From: Cristatella mucedo
Taxonomy: Eukaryota > Bryozoa > Phylactolaemata > Cristatellidae
Direction of reading: 5' to 3'
DNA: 64,000 nt
NCBI GenBank assembly: GCA_009760855.2
Contig: WPIO01000003.1
Location: 4,038,001 to 4,102,000 of the forward strand
This document shows, piece by piece, positions 11,401-21,400 of the stretch; within the stretch, counting starts at the first letter, position 1; each line of letters opens with the position of its first letter. The notes beneath the pieces are model-generated. The model did not search any database. It worked only from the letters and a program-made list of their open reading frames with translations, and was not told the DNA's origin. The translations under genes were made by a program, and so were the position numbers.

Positions 11401-11940
11401 TGCCGGCGAGGGTGCAGTCTTGCCTTACCTTACTGTGATCTGACCTGATAAGTGCCATTTCGAGCTCAACACTGTCACAACTCTCAACGTGTGGGGTAGG
11501 GCGGATTTATGTTCCTCTGGAAAAGAAAAACTGACCATATTATCGCCAGCACTCCATTTGACTTCTGCTAGCCCGACCAGTAGTCGAGGCATATCCAATG
11601 TTTAATGCCCTTTTGCTGTTTTCACGAGCTAGTCTTTTGGCTACTTAACTGAGGCCGAAATCGTGCTCTTTCAGGCTGGACTACCGTGACCAGAGGCTGC
11701 CTAAAAGACCTCATGAAACAGACGATGATCCGATACGATGCACCCAGCGTGCGCCGACATTCTTACTGCGTTCCAGCCAAGTCGGACCCGACCTACGGGC
11801 CTAGTTATATAACATCTCTCACCAACAAATATTACTGCTTCTGTAACGACCTGTGGATATGCAATGGGTCTTCGCGAGTGTCTCCGATGCAATCTCTGCT
11901 TCTTACTGCTGCGTTTCTCCTAGCCAAGGTCGTGCTGTAA
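5430..11940 (+). CDS. Ly6/uPAR (quiver-like) GPI-anchored protein, gene 1 (whole spliced gene)
   Basis: Three exons (5430-5487, 11140-11286, 11675-11940) join through two phase-1 GT-AG introns into a 156-residue protein. Residues 1-19 are a signal peptide. The mature part has ten cysteines at 25, 28, 35, 50, 60, 77, 100, 123, 125 and 131, in Ly6 order: an opening C-x2-C, a TRGC step at 74-77, then C-x-C and a closing Cys-Asn at 131-132. Residues 139-156 are hydrophobic, as in a GPI-attachment signal. Ly6/quiver proteins are small extracellular, membrane-tethered three-finger proteins; fly Quiver/Sleepless regulates a potassium channel and other members act in septate junctions. The specific partner here cannot be told. 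A paralogue lies downstream at 18326. The coding sequence is intact. Confidence 0.85.
5785..6060 (+). repeat. L2-B 3' end
   Basis: The coding end of the L2-B reverse-transcriptase ORF can be read: RNDN-like start, FSAVLSCYFHATHYLDC, then VGYRMRTESRLGCE and NSPA stop. The 3' non-coding end (ACTTTGTGGAGTTACAGATGGAGATAC) and the terminal ATTAC repeats follow. The copy is 5'-truncated and lies in intron 1 of Ly6 gene 1. Confidence 0.8.
6216..6480 (-). repeat. L2-B 3' end, diverged, inverted relative to the neighbour
   Basis: It starts TAATGTAATGCATCTCCGTG, the reverse complement of the L2-B terminus. The equivalents of the NSPA stop and the RTESRLGC region follow with many changes. It lies head-on to the plus-strand copy at 5785-6060. 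Confidence 0.65.
6993..7140 (-). repeat. L2-B 3' end, old copy
   Basis: The start GTAATGTAATTTATCTCTGTC and later GGCTTTCGATGTGCATACTGTAGCCAACAGACT match the inverted L2-B terminus and coding end at low identity. Confidence 0.6.
7610..7797 (+). repeat. L2-A 3' UTR fragment
   Basis: The stretch carries the L2-A 3' end: TATGCTGACCCTATGCGTG, CACCTCTAACCATGTTATGC, GCAGCAAATGTAAAGTGCCTAG, a tail stem and an ATT run at 7783-7797. No coding portion remains. Confidence 0.75.
8104..9165 (-). pseudogene. L2-B reverse transcriptase, 5'-truncated
   Basis: One open minus-strand frame of more than 320 codons runs to a stop at 8159. It starts within the reverse-transcriptase palm: FYADDTQLYL is encoded around 9130-9160. 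LKLNDDKTELLLIG, LDYCNSLLAGLP, the aromatic-rich GWLPVEQRI segment and AVPFLHLKTVGDRSFS follow, all typical of the C-terminal half of L2/CR1-group polymerases. The endonuclease and most of the polymerase are missing, as expected for incomplete target-primed insertion. The 3' end reaches the ATTAC-type terminus at 8104. Its open frame suggests a young copy; it cannot encode an active enzyme. Confidence 0.85.
9740..9866 (-). repeat. SINE family 1, old copy
   Basis: GCTTAATAGCTATCACTCC, CTTGCAGTTGGCATTAAG and GACTCAAACCCACGACC match the inverted body and B-box of SINE family 1; the outer ends are eroded. Confidence 0.55.
10165..10335 (+). repeat. L2-A tail, old copy with repeated end
   Basis: CTGATACTGTGCATATTATCACTAACCA, TGCATATGTAAAGTGCTTAG and AATGTGCTATACAGATATG match the L2-A 3' UTR. 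The final ATGTGCTATACA segment occurs twice, at about 10265 and 10302. Confidence 0.6.
11140..11286 (+). CDS. Ly6 gene 1 exon 2
   Basis: This 147-bp phase-1 exon encodes residues 20-68 plus one base. It holds the first five Ly6 cysteines: C25-x2-C28, C35, C50 and C60, with an MCVK step typical of the family. The acceptor is a T-rich tract ending TTGTAG. The donor GGCA|GTAAGT is near-consensus and the junction codon is Ser69. The upstream in-frame extension is intronic. Confidence 0.8.
11287..11674 (+). other. Ly6 gene 1 intron 2
   Basis: A 388-bp phase-1 intron, donor GTAAGT and acceptor GTGCTCTTTCAG. No repeat or gene is recognised inside. Confidence 0.75.
11675..11940 (+). CDS. Ly6 gene 1 exon 3 (finger 3 and GPI signal)
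   Basis: The last coding exon encodes residues 70-156 after the junction codon and ends in TAA. It carries TVTRGC, the cysteines at 100, 123 and 125, and the terminal CN pair at 131-132. A hydrophobic tail follows directly, with small residues GSS just after the CN pair as possible GPI attachment sites. The tail contains a Lys, which is less usual for a GPI signal. Confidence 0.8.
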
Positions 11941-12194
11941 GGCATGATTTTTCGGCATAACCAACGCATTTGTCGAACATTCCAACTCGCTACTTTGGAT
12001 CCAACATTCCATTTTTTCAACTTATTTTACTGTACAGCTTTAGAAAAAACTCGCAGTTTTTGTGAGACTGGATGGTGCCACTACCATCAAGCCAGGTATC
12101 TAATGATTGTACTTGAGCTCTTGTTTTTATGCACTCTGTAGAGTCCTGTATGTAAATATTAATGTGCATGCCTTAAACATATTTCATTCAGTAA

Positions 12195-12200
12195 AATAAA
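12195..12200 (+). terminator. Polyadenylation signal AATAAA of Ly6 gene 1
   Basis: AATAAA occurs 255 bp after the stop codon in an AT-rich stretch. It is the first canonical signal downstream on the strand; cleavage would be expected within about 30 bp. Confidence 0.5.
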
Positions 12201-12289
12201 TGAGCACCAACGATCGTTGATAGTATCGGCTCAGAGGGGTGACCACTGGTGGTGGTTCGTCTCTTTTGTCAACATAAGATGAACTATTC

Positions 12290-12440
12290 TACAGCATTTG
12301 TGGAGCTGCAAGAGAACCTTAGTGGCTATCACTGCGTCTTGCAGTTGTGGGCAGGCAGTATAGGATTGTCTGCTGCATGACTCGAACCAGCGACCTTGGT
12401 TGTAAAGTGCAAGCATCTTTCCGCCAGGCTATGATCCAGG
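12290..12440 (-). repeat. SINE family 1, old copy
   Basis: Inverted SINE 1 features: AGAGAACCTTAGTGGCTATCAC, TCTTGCAGTTG, GACTCGAACCAGCGACCTTGG and a GGCTATGATC head end. It lies just beyond the poly(A) signal of Ly6 gene 1. Confidence 0.65.
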
Positions 12441-12769
12441 GGCGATCCAATAAACTTGTTCTGATGCATTATATGAAGCAGAGGAAATTATGACGTTTTC
12501 CCTCTAACGGGTGCCTTGAGTGGGCAAGTACTAGTTCCCGTGAGAGCCCAGTCTGCCCGACTAAAAATTACAATGTACTCCCAGTAGTAGTAAGTCGCTA
12601 GCATGGATAAAGCCAGCCCGAAGATACGAGTTGGCCCAACAGTCTGCTGTAAAGACTAATTTCGGAGCGATGAGGGAAGTACTAGGCAAGATAGCAACAA
12701 CGACGACCAGTGCAGAACACGGTGCATATTTACTTGAATGCAGCTTGTAGGTGACGAAATGATTAACAG

Positions 12770-13770
12770 TAATAATAGTAAAACGGCTATATAGTGCCAT
12801 AAGTGAACTAAATCTGTTTTAGCACTTGACATGCCCCGGAAAGAAAGCATGTCAATTGGTTAGTTATAACATGCCCAATTTCAGCACTTAAAAGCACGAA
12901 ACGGACAATTTACACTGACGAAGCCAAGGCTTTGAGGAAGAGGTAAATTTGTAGCTAGTTTGTAAATGTCTTCCAATCAGGAAACGACGTGATGTTGATG
13001 TCAGTCGGTATGAGCTCCTAGCATTGTGGCATTAACTGGAGGCACTGTCACTGCCGCGTGGGATTCGTAAAGAGACTCGACTAAACGACGCGATGTCAGT
13101 CGGTATGAGCTCCACGCTTAGGGGCATAAGAACTGAAGGCACTAACACGTGCGAAATTCGTTGGGGCTCAGCCAAACGACAAGAGTAGGGGGAGCAGTTA
13201 TAGCGAAGGGGAGCCTGATTAGGAAGTAAATTATTTAGGTAGTAGCCGAAGCAAGAGAATGAAGAGACCTAAAAAGTGTAACAGAACCTTAAAGTCGCTA
13301 GCTGCTTGATGGGAGCATGGTCAGTACAGGTCAGTGAGAAGCAGCGTAATGAGGAAGGCGCTAGATTTACGAAAGACAAGCCTAGCTGCAGAGTGTTGCA
13401 CCGACTGTAAGCGTCTTTATGCGTAGGCAGGAGGAGTTGTGAGTTACCATGGTCTAGTCCAGAAGTCACGAAAGTATGCGCCAGCTTGCTGTGTGTTCTT
13501 CTTATAATAATGAGACCGAAATTGTTCCACTTTTGGGTATTACAAAGTAGCCAGACATGACTGTGTAGATGATGGAGTCATCTAGTGAAATGCTATCTTG
13601 GAACTGGACATCAAGACTTTGTGGAAATGCTAGACGAGATATGCCAGCAAAAGCCATTTTGAATGTTAGGCTTTCCATTTTCCGAGAGATGCTAGGTTTA
13701 CCTACGACTATTGGTCATATTGCCATTTCATTTTTGAGAAAGCTAGCTACCTTCCATGTGCAACTGTCCC
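12770..13770 (-). repeat. L2-A, old decayed copy
   Basis: The tail (ATAGTAAAACGGCTATATAGTGCC) is at the left. Further right come segments aligning in order with L2-A on the minus strand: AAAGTCGCTAGCTGCTTGATGGGAGC (polymerase C-terminal region), AAGACAAGCCTAGCTGCAGAG, and CCTACGACTATTGGTCAT followed by CTACCTTCCATGTGC (the region after YADD). No open frame survives. Confidence 0.55.
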
Positions 13771-14222
13771 CCACAAAACAAGCATCCCTACACATCCGCC
13801 AAAACTAGTGAACGATACTATATAGCCACACGCTCAGGTTGTACGTGATCTCGTGCTGGCTAATCCAGAGTCTGAAATGGTCTTTAATCTTTGGCTCCGA
13901 ATGTGCTCAGTATTTGCGGTGACCTTGATGCCTCTCTGCAGGGCAGACATAGCTGACCGTCGCTATCTGTTAGGACGGTTTGATGCAACTCCAGGCGTTC
14001 TCCAGCAATTTAATCATATTCTGCGGATAGCTGTTGCTGTCCTATCCTGCTACAGATTCCCGTTTAATTTCGTAAAGATTACGAGAACTCGGCTCATCAT
14101 ATGTTTAAGGCTAGCGAACCGAAGCTCGTGGAGTGTCATGGTCATTCTGACTTCCGTCTCTTGGTTTCTGCCAATTTCTAATGGTTAAAGTTACACAAAT
14201 CCGAAAGAAAATACCCGAACTC

Positions 14223-14226
<4 letters not shown>
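13771..14226. other. Unassigned sequence
   Basis: No recognisable gene or repeat. A 111-codon plus-strand frame at 13853-14188 has no domain I can name. Confidence 0.4.

Positions 14227-14307
<81 letters not shown>
14227..14307. repeat. (AG)n microsatellite
   Basis: About 40 uninterrupted AG dinucleotides. The Arg-Glu and Leu-Ser repeat frames across it are artefacts of the repeat. Confidence 0.98.
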
Positions 14308-14310
<3 letters not shown>

Positions 14311-14984
14311 GGCGGCTAATGTTTAACTCACTCCTAATAGCTAGCAATCTAAAGTGTGCCGAGGACAAACGAACAAGGGAGCTGAAGAAAAGTTTAGTTT
14401 TGGAGTTGCAGCTTGCGATTCGTCTGCAAACCTTTCTTGGTGGGGGAGGGGCAGTGTGACCGACGCAGCCAGCTCCTGCGTAGCCAGCTCCACCGCAGCC
14501 AACTTGCCGTATCCGTCCTTCAGAAGTGCACGATAATTACACTGCCGCCTCCTAGCGAAAATTCTCAATGTTAACTAAATAGAAGTTCGAGCTTCAAGTA
14601 AGTAGCTGCTGCTTTTCATCGAACAATGTCGCGGCTAAGAATAGAATGCTGGTAAACGCGATTAGAAACAGATGTCCATCACTACGGCGAGCGCCGGCCA
14701 TCACAAGCGCCCGCCGTACGACCTACACGGCTAGGCTTGGCGAGGGCACGCGGATTTGCATGGCTGTAGCACATTACGTGGTTGTTTTGCGAGACGTTGC
14801 GTTGGCAAAAGGGCGTGGCGAGCGCTCCGTTCACTCGTCCGAAATGGCCGCCGCAAGTACCGAAGATGCGACGGTCGCGGCGACTTCGCGATGCGCTTCG
14901 AACTCCCCACTATTGCACACCCGCATCAAATTCGCGAGAATGACTTATCTGTCATTAGCGTCGCCGTTGTCACGTCAACCCAAT
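14308..14984. other. Unassigned, moderately CpG-rich sequence
   Basis: A 135-codon plus-strand frame starts at 14646 but runs into L2-A sequence at its 3' end and shows no known domain. 14680-14900 is richer in CpG than its surroundings. Confidence 0.35.
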
Positions 14985-15377
14985 GCTCGCTGCCCTCAAC
15001 TGGCCCCGAGTCAAGCAGCGCGTCGACTTCAAGGTTTTGTCATTGACTTTTAGCTTTCTTCATTCTCTGGCTCCAGCCTACCTACCTACCTACGTAACCG
15101 ATCTCCACCCCTCCCAGGCTAGGCATCGTGTCACCCACTTCTCTGAACCAAATCGTTTAGTTACACATCATGCGAACCTCAAATTCTTTGGAGACCGTGC
15201 CTTTAGTTAGTGTGCTCCCAAAGCCAGGAACTCACACACGACTGAAGTCAAGATATCCCTCGACTTGACATTTAAGCGCTAAAAACGCACCTATTTATTT
15301 GTCACAGCATTTAGTGGGTCCTTGCGTTTTATTCTTCGTGTACTTATGCGTTCTGACACAGTGCATGCTGCAACTAA

Positions 15378-15395
<18 letters not shown>
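14985..15395 (+). repeat. L2-A polymerase C-terminus and 3' UTR (first part, split by a SINE)
   Basis: Readable with frameshifts: the region equivalent to HWLPVKQRIDFKVLSLTF, a LAPAYL segment, GDRAFS, and AKNAPIYL-like text where intact copies have LKTHLF. The 3' UTR begins (TGACACAGTGCATGCTGCAACTAACCAT) and is interrupted by a SINE. The continuation is at 15546-15755. Confidence 0.8.

Positions 15396-15409
<14 letters not shown>
15384..15409. repeat. (TA)n microsatellite at a SINE tail
   Basis: The TA run occupies the A/T-rich 3' end position of the minus-strand SINE family 2 copy that follows. Confidence 0.9.
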
Positions 15410-15412
<3 letters not shown>

Positions 15413-15545
15413 TGTGTGTAATTTATTTGTATAGCGCCATAAGAGAACTTAATCTATATTCAGGTGCTTCACACATGCCTCAGGGCTCGAGCCCACGACC
15501 TTGGCCACGCAAGGTCGGGGTGAGCACCTAAACCGCTGGTCAAAC
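15410..15545 (-). repeat. SINE family 2 nested in L2-A
   Basis: Inverted SINE 2: GTATAGCGCCATAAGAGAACTTAATC tail, GGGCTCGAGCCCACGACCTTGG B-box, GAGCACCTAAACC A-box part and the CAAACCAGC head. AACCAT occurs on both sides (before the TA run and at 15555), consistent with a short target duplication in the L2-A 3' UTR. Confidence 0.8.
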
Positions 15546-15755
15546 CAGCTCGGCAACCATCTTTGCATGCTGACCCTGTGCTTGTCGCCTCTAACCATGT
15601 TATCCTTGTTTACATTGTGCTTGCTATTACTAACCATACGACTACGCTTCCTTTACAGCAAATTCAAACTGCCAAGAAAGAGATTTAAGTTCTCCGAGGG
15701 CGCTGTACAAATGCATTATTGTTAGTATTAGTATTAGTATTAGTATTATTAGTGT
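15546..15755 (+). repeat. L2-A 3' UTR (second part)
   Basis: It resumes the L2-A 3' UTR at TTTGCATGCTGACCCTGTGC and reaches the tail stem GAGATTTAAGTTCTCCGAGGGCGCTG. It ends in TTAGTA/ATT repeats at 15720-15755. Confidence 0.8.
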
Positions 15756-15850
15756 ATGAGAACTCTTTGTCGTGACCGTTGCTGGTGTCGGCATACTGGC
15801 GTGTATTCGAGGCAACAGCGGCTGACGAGGGCTGACGAGTGATTCCATGT

Positions 15851-15995
15851 GTGCTGGTTAGGCCCAGTGGTTAAGGTGCTCGCCCCGACCTTGGTATGGC
15901 CAAGGTCATGGGCTCGAGCCCCGTGGCGTGTATGAAGCGTCTGAATAGAAATTAAGTTCTCTTACGGCGCTGTACAAATGAAATATATTTTTTAT
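15851..15995 (+). repeat. SINE family 2
   Basis: Complete copy: head GTGCTGGTTAGGCCCAGTGG, A-box-like TTAAGGTGCTCGCC, B-box-like GGTCATGGGCTCGAGCC, and the L2-A-like 3' tail GAATAGAAATTAAGTTCTCTTACGGCGCTG followed by an A/T tail. Confidence 0.85.
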
Positions 15996-16457
15996 ATTTG
16001 TATCGTAATAATATGTACTTTAATGTAACGGGAACAGATAGTACCGATACAGAAATGGCGTATTCGTTTCAGTAGTGTACCTATCATGCGTGATTAGGAA
16101 TACACGCGCTGTCGGCGTCCTAAGAGTTAGAATTATTGCTAGGAAATGAATAAAATATGTATTGCTTCGGGGTGCTATTGAGGCTGAAGCCTTGATGGCA
16201 ACTTAATTTTGAATGAATAAAAAGGTAAGTATTTTTACTAAGGAGAAAACAGGGTTGACATATCCCAACGGGAGAGGATTTCTGTAGATGAATATCCAAA
16301 GGTGGATGCTTCTGTATTAGCTAGTATCAAAGCCTAATCGGGCTGCTGAAGACGACGATGCGCATGAGTTTTTCATGTGACTCGGGTGCATTTTAAGTCA
16401 TAAAAAATAAAATGACATAAAAGTATTAATACGTTCGAATGGTGCCTAAATAGAAGT

Positions 16458-16516
16458 AACGTGCCAAGAATAGATTTAAGTTCTCTGATGGTGCTATATC
16501 AAATTTATTATTATCA
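16458..16516 (+). repeat. L2-A-type tail fragment
   Basis: GTGCCAAGAATAGATTTAAG, TTCTCTGATGGTGCTATA and an ATT run: the last about 60 bp of the shared L2-A/SINE 2 tail. Confidence 0.65.
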
Positions 16517-16544
16517 AATCTCTTTCTGGGCAATTCATGCAGTG

Positions 16545-17290
16545 GTTCTAAGATGCATAATTGCAGCGTGCACAAGCACTTAAAGGATGAATCGCAGGCA
16601 CGTACGTGAATGCTGTAAGGACCACGCTGGTCTTCAGCTTCCTTTTAAAATGTTGGCACGTCAGTGGATGCTGTGATGTTCGGGCTTATGGTACATTGGA
16701 ACAGAAGCTACAGCCTCCAAAGGATTTAATATTGGTTAAAAGCATAGTGAAACGATCAGTCTGAGTAGCGGAGAGGAAGAAAAATATTCGAAACAGATAA
16801 GCCAATGAGAGATTGAAGGCAACTATGTGCGAGTGACAACACCGTGAAGTCGCCGGCGCGCTGCTTTATGGATAACTCGCTTAGCTTTTAGAGAAGCGAG
16901 TAATGTGTCGGTTACGTAGTTCATGACAGCGAGCCTGCAAGCCAAGTTTTGCAACAACGTTGCCGACAGGTCCTGAAGTCACGCGGTCGCGAGCCTAATT
17001 TCGCGGTAGTCTGGGGTAAAGCGGTATTGCAGTCACTCGCCAGCTCTAGGTTAAAAAAATTGTGGAAGTCGACATTGCCTTACTTTTAAAGTCATTTTAG
17101 CAGTATTGGCATGCCCATGCATTTTTATAGATCCTGGGATAGTCATCTTTCGTAGCCAGTCTAAAACGCTATCGCGGGTGCAGATCAAAATTGCAAATCT
17201 ACCTAGTGGGTGAGGGGGACGATAAGTCAATTAAGTAGAAAGCCGATTTAAGTAGAGCTAAGAGAGTGAAATAGTTACTACGGGTAATTA
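16545..17290 (-). repeat. Probable very old L2-A remnant
   Basis: Isolated blocks align in order with minus-strand L2-A: CACCGTGAAGTCGCCGGCGC followed by a TGCTTTATGG step, AGCGGTATTGCAGTCACTCG, and GGATAGTCATCTTTCGTAGCC. Identity is low and no frame is open. Confidence 0.35.
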
Positions 17291-18175
17291 AGATACCACC
17301 ACGCGAAGATAAGTTGTGCCTGAATTACGGCCGAGAGAGCAGATTTCCAATGAGGCTAGACGCTCCTAGGGGGATTGCCTAGAGGATTACGTCGATCGGC
17401 ATTCACCCGTCAGACGGGCCTCGCGGGCGGCACGGGCGGGCACTTCTTTTTGATGCACGCAACGCAAAATCCATCCGCCGCAGAGAGCACGGTGCGAAAG
17501 AGCTCAGACGTAATAGCCCGATGCCAGCGAACGGACTTGGGAAAAAACCGTCCGATTTTCCAATACCTCCTTAGGTTGGTTTTACACTGTTGTGTCGCAG
17601 CTGATTATCGGTGGTTTCTACTTCCTCTGTCTGTGGCAAGAAAATTCGAATGCTGCTCCTAACACAAGCTAAAACTACACCTTAGCATATGACTCGGTGC
17701 AACCATTAAGCAGCTTCCTGGTGGGTCAGCTCCGCTTGATATTAAACTATCTGCATGCGAATGCGGCCATACATTTGTTTTGTTGCAAACTGAATCCAGA
17801 AACTGCTGCTCGATGCTGCTATTATTTCGCGAGCTCTAAGGGAAAATGCGATTCGCGGCTGGAATCTTAGGAACCTAAATGCCACAAGTAGTAAACATAT
17901 ACTTTTAAAGATGAATTTTAAAGAATAATACGTACGGCAGATCACAATTTACGTTCCACCAGATTATATTTGTCCTCCTGTTTGTCAGAGGCGCGCACTA
18001 GCTCTTGGCCTGAAGTCAGGGTTTACGCATTTTCACACAAATACTTTCTCTCTTTCTCATTTTGTTCCTATCCTGGCCATAGAGTCTTATAAAGTTAAAG
18101 AAAATCTTGAGCCACCACGGTACCTCACCGCAGCTCCGAGTCAACCAAGAGCACACACGATGCGGAGCGCTGCCG
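17291..18175. other. Unassigned sequence upstream of Ly6 gene 2
   Basis: No gene or repeat recognised. It becomes more CpG-rich towards 18240, just before Ly6 gene 2. Confidence 0.4.
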
Positions 18176-18184
18176 TTTCGCGCC
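18176..18184 (+). promoter_or_regulatory. E2F-like site upstream of Ly6 gene 2
   Basis: TTTCGCGCC matches the E2F consensus TTTSGCGCC, 142 bp before the ATG of Ly6 gene 2 and inside a CpG-richer patch. A nine-base match can be chance; no TATA box at a convincing distance is visible. Confidence 0.25.
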
Positions 18185-18325
18185 TCCCGGCAGCCAAGTT
18201 CGCGAACCAAGGTTGTACAGCCAGCCGCCATCGCCATCGGTTGTTGACCCATTTAAGGTCGCCGATGGAGAGTGGTTAGACTGATATAGCACTTAAAGCG
18301 AAGCACCTGGAACAGAAAACCGAAG

Positions 18326-18410
18326 ATGCAGCTGCTGCTGGCACTGGCAATCATTCTTTTACCGCTGACTGGCGCCTACAACGCTAATAACCCGCCGCCG
18401 CTCGTCGTGG
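18326..18410 (+). CDS. Ly6 gene 2 exon 1 (signal peptide and linker start)
   Basis: It encodes MQLLLALAIILLPLTGAYNA, then a NNPPPLVV linker, plus one base. The donor GTGG|GTAAGG follows. The frame stays open for a while into the intron, but the phase-1 join to exon 2 is consistent with the rest of the gene. Confidence 0.8.
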
Positions 18411-21400
18411 GTAAGGCGCAGCTTGCCCTTGCCCTTCCCTTCGTGCTGGTCGCCTTGGTCCGCGCCGGCGCCCGGGTTATCGCGGGTTGGGAAGGCTTTG
18501 GATCCACGCTCTTTTGAACCTCCCAATACTCGCGGAGCGAGTCGCAAGCGCCCCGCCGCCGAGATAGCTACAGGCGCTGTTGTCCTACTTAAGATTGACT
18601 CGTCGTTGGCGGCTGGCAGCCCGCATCCAACCCTGCGTTGAACTCACGAGTCCCGATGTTTGCTTCCCCGTGTGCTCATTGAACTGCTGAGTAGCCCGGC
18701 GGACTAATTTACCGGGTGATGTCTTGGACGCTTGCTTGCCGATCTGGCGTCCTGTTGACTGGCCTGTAGAGGGTCGAGCACTGCTGGGGACCGCGCCCGG
18801 CGTTCCGTAAACTTTGCTTGCGGTATCTCACATCGCCAGTCCTGCGTTGATTTGAGCGTTAGGCCAAGCATCTTCACCGGTGCGCAAACTGGGCATGCGA
18901 TGCGCCGAATGTTGCCGCTTTGGTGTGGCAGCCGAAGCACATGCTTGAGGAGCTGCTTGGACAGCACTGCTGCTTCTTCTTCGGTTTCGCTGCGTTTTTT
19001 AAGCGTGGCTAAATAGCGTGTTCTAGGCTACACTGCACTGCGTGCCTGGGACAAGTGCTTGATAGTTGCCGGAACCTGTATACCAAAATCTGTTGTGCCT
19101 TTCCCACCCAGGCTTAAACCGTGCTGTCTAAGGTGATGCTATTGCCCAAGCCCCCGATCTTTTGACCTGTTAGGCCGCATTTACATAGTGCGTCTTGTTT
19201 GTGTCCTACTTCTGTGCCACTTTGGTCTTCCTTCCTTGTAGGAATTGTACACTGCCAGTCTTCATCTGTGTCTTGCTTCCTACTTGCTTCGCCCTCAAAG
19301 TGGTCGTAGGAAAAGTGCATTTGTTTAGGAGGTTGAAAATGATCCTCCGCGATGCACTTCGTGTTGAATTTTAACCTTCCACGATTGCCTCTCAGTCTTG
19401 GCCATGCTTATAGTAGAACTGTGCTCAGCTTCTGAGCCTTCGTGCAGCCTCACATGAATCTTGGAACGCCCCAGTCTGGCTATGCGCCAAAGACTAAAAG
19501 AGGACAGAAGCAAGACTCGCCGTGTTAACGCGGCTTTAGTCATGCACTGCTAGCCAGGGCAATTGCTGTGAATTAGTAACTCGGTTAGTAGGCCTGTGAT
19601 GATGCTTGTAGTTTATGTCTGTGGCTATCTATGGGGAGGCATATCAGCCACATTTCCATTGTAACATGCTTGAGTGGGTGTGATCGAGTGACCAGATCAA
19701 TTGGGAGCTTTGTTGTCAGGGGAAGGAATTACCATGCTGATTCTGTGGCTCTGCTTTTATTTTTCCTGTGATTTTGGTCGATATGACTAGAGAGTGCTAC
19801 TGATGTGGCTAATCACTGCCCACCTAAGCTTTCTGGTCGGCCGTGATGGCCCACTAGGTAAGGCAGTTGCTCTTCACGACCTCGGTCCTGAGGTCATGGG
19901 TTTGAATCCTGCGGTGTGTGAGCCTTTATTGCCGCTGCAAGCAGTGGTGATTGCCTTTAAGGCTCTTCTGCTGCAATACAAGAGAGGCTGTTAAATCAGC
20001 AAGCATTTTTTTCCTTTCTTCCTGATCGCTCATCAGCTTGTGCAAGTACAGACTGAACGGCTGAATGGCAACGTGCTAGGAGTGATGGTTCACCGTATCG
20101 AAATCGTTGCATTGTCATATGCCCTGTCAGTGTAGAAACCTGATGCCTTTTTCATATCCGGCAAGTTGATGTGATTCATTTTAATTGGCATTTGAGCTAC
20201 CCAAATTTGGGAGGCCTTGGTTTAATTTGAGAATGAGCTGGGCAATTGTTTGAGAGTGAAAATAGTGGCTAAAGAGGAACGTCAATTTTAGGATCTGCAC
20301 GCACATGGGTGTGGGTGTTTGCAATCGTTGTGGCTTTTAGGCGCGTGTGGACCAAGGTTAGTGACTAGCAAGTTGATCTTAATACTCATGTGAAAGGGAC
20401 TAAGAAACAAATCTTGATAAGGCATTATGACTATGCAGTATGAACGTTGGGGTGTGCCTCTTGGGTCTCAAGCCATATTGTCGATCCATGTTTCGTGTAG
20501 CAGCAGCCACACGTCGGCATGTACATTCTTGCTTCAGTAAAGTAGACATTTGATCGTGGCACCACTTATATGATCTTTCGTGTTTTTGTAGTTCCGCCAC
20601 AATATCCGACAGTGCTAAAACCCAACGACACTGGCGAACCGGACATCATGTGTTACCGATGTAACATGTATCGAGGCGGTGGCACATTCTGCCCCGAGTC
20701 GCAAGTGCCTCCGCAGGGTTTCTACGAACCGGGAAACTTTTCTTATACTATCATGAACCATTGTGCCGTGTGCATGAAGATCACAACTGTGGTGCGGTAC
20801 AGGGACAGATCTTATGGTCCTGATCAGCTCAAGCAGTACTCGAGTGAGAATGTCTTGCTGCAAAGACGCTGCCCCTCCCATCAACCCCCCATCCCACAAA
20901 CCAAGGTCTGCAAAACCTGTCGTCCTCATTCCAGTAGAGCAGGCCATTCTTGTTTCTGCAAGATCTGATGCATGCAACGTCTTGTCATGCTGCTGTAACT
21001 GCGGGTTGAATGAAGCTACTTTGTGTTTGTGCTGTACTCTGTGAACGGTAAGCGTAGCCCTCAAGATGTTCACTGTCAGCAAGTGTGTGTGTGTGTATGC
21101 GCGCGCCCGCGGGCTTGAATGTTCACAACTCCTTGAGTCGAGTCTGCCTGCTTTCAACTACGTAATGTTGCAAAACTTAGGCTTGCTTACGTAGGTGTAG
21201 TGCAGCCAGGTTGGTCTATATATTTGTGACATCCAATCTCAACTTATGTAAAATGCTTGTGCAATGATAGGCTTACGGTTTGGGTGAAAAACTGCTAGGC
21301 TTTTCTGTCGTTAGCGCCACAATTTCCTTATTACGCCCTTTTTTTTACTGACATACACTGGTTCCCATCCAGCAGCACATTGGCTCCCAAAGTTTTGTCA

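Noticed and set aside
14181-14459. Open frames of repeated Arg-Glu, Leu-Ser or Tyr-Ile
   Set aside because: They are translations of AG and TA microsatellites (14227-14307 and 45304-45487), not proteins.
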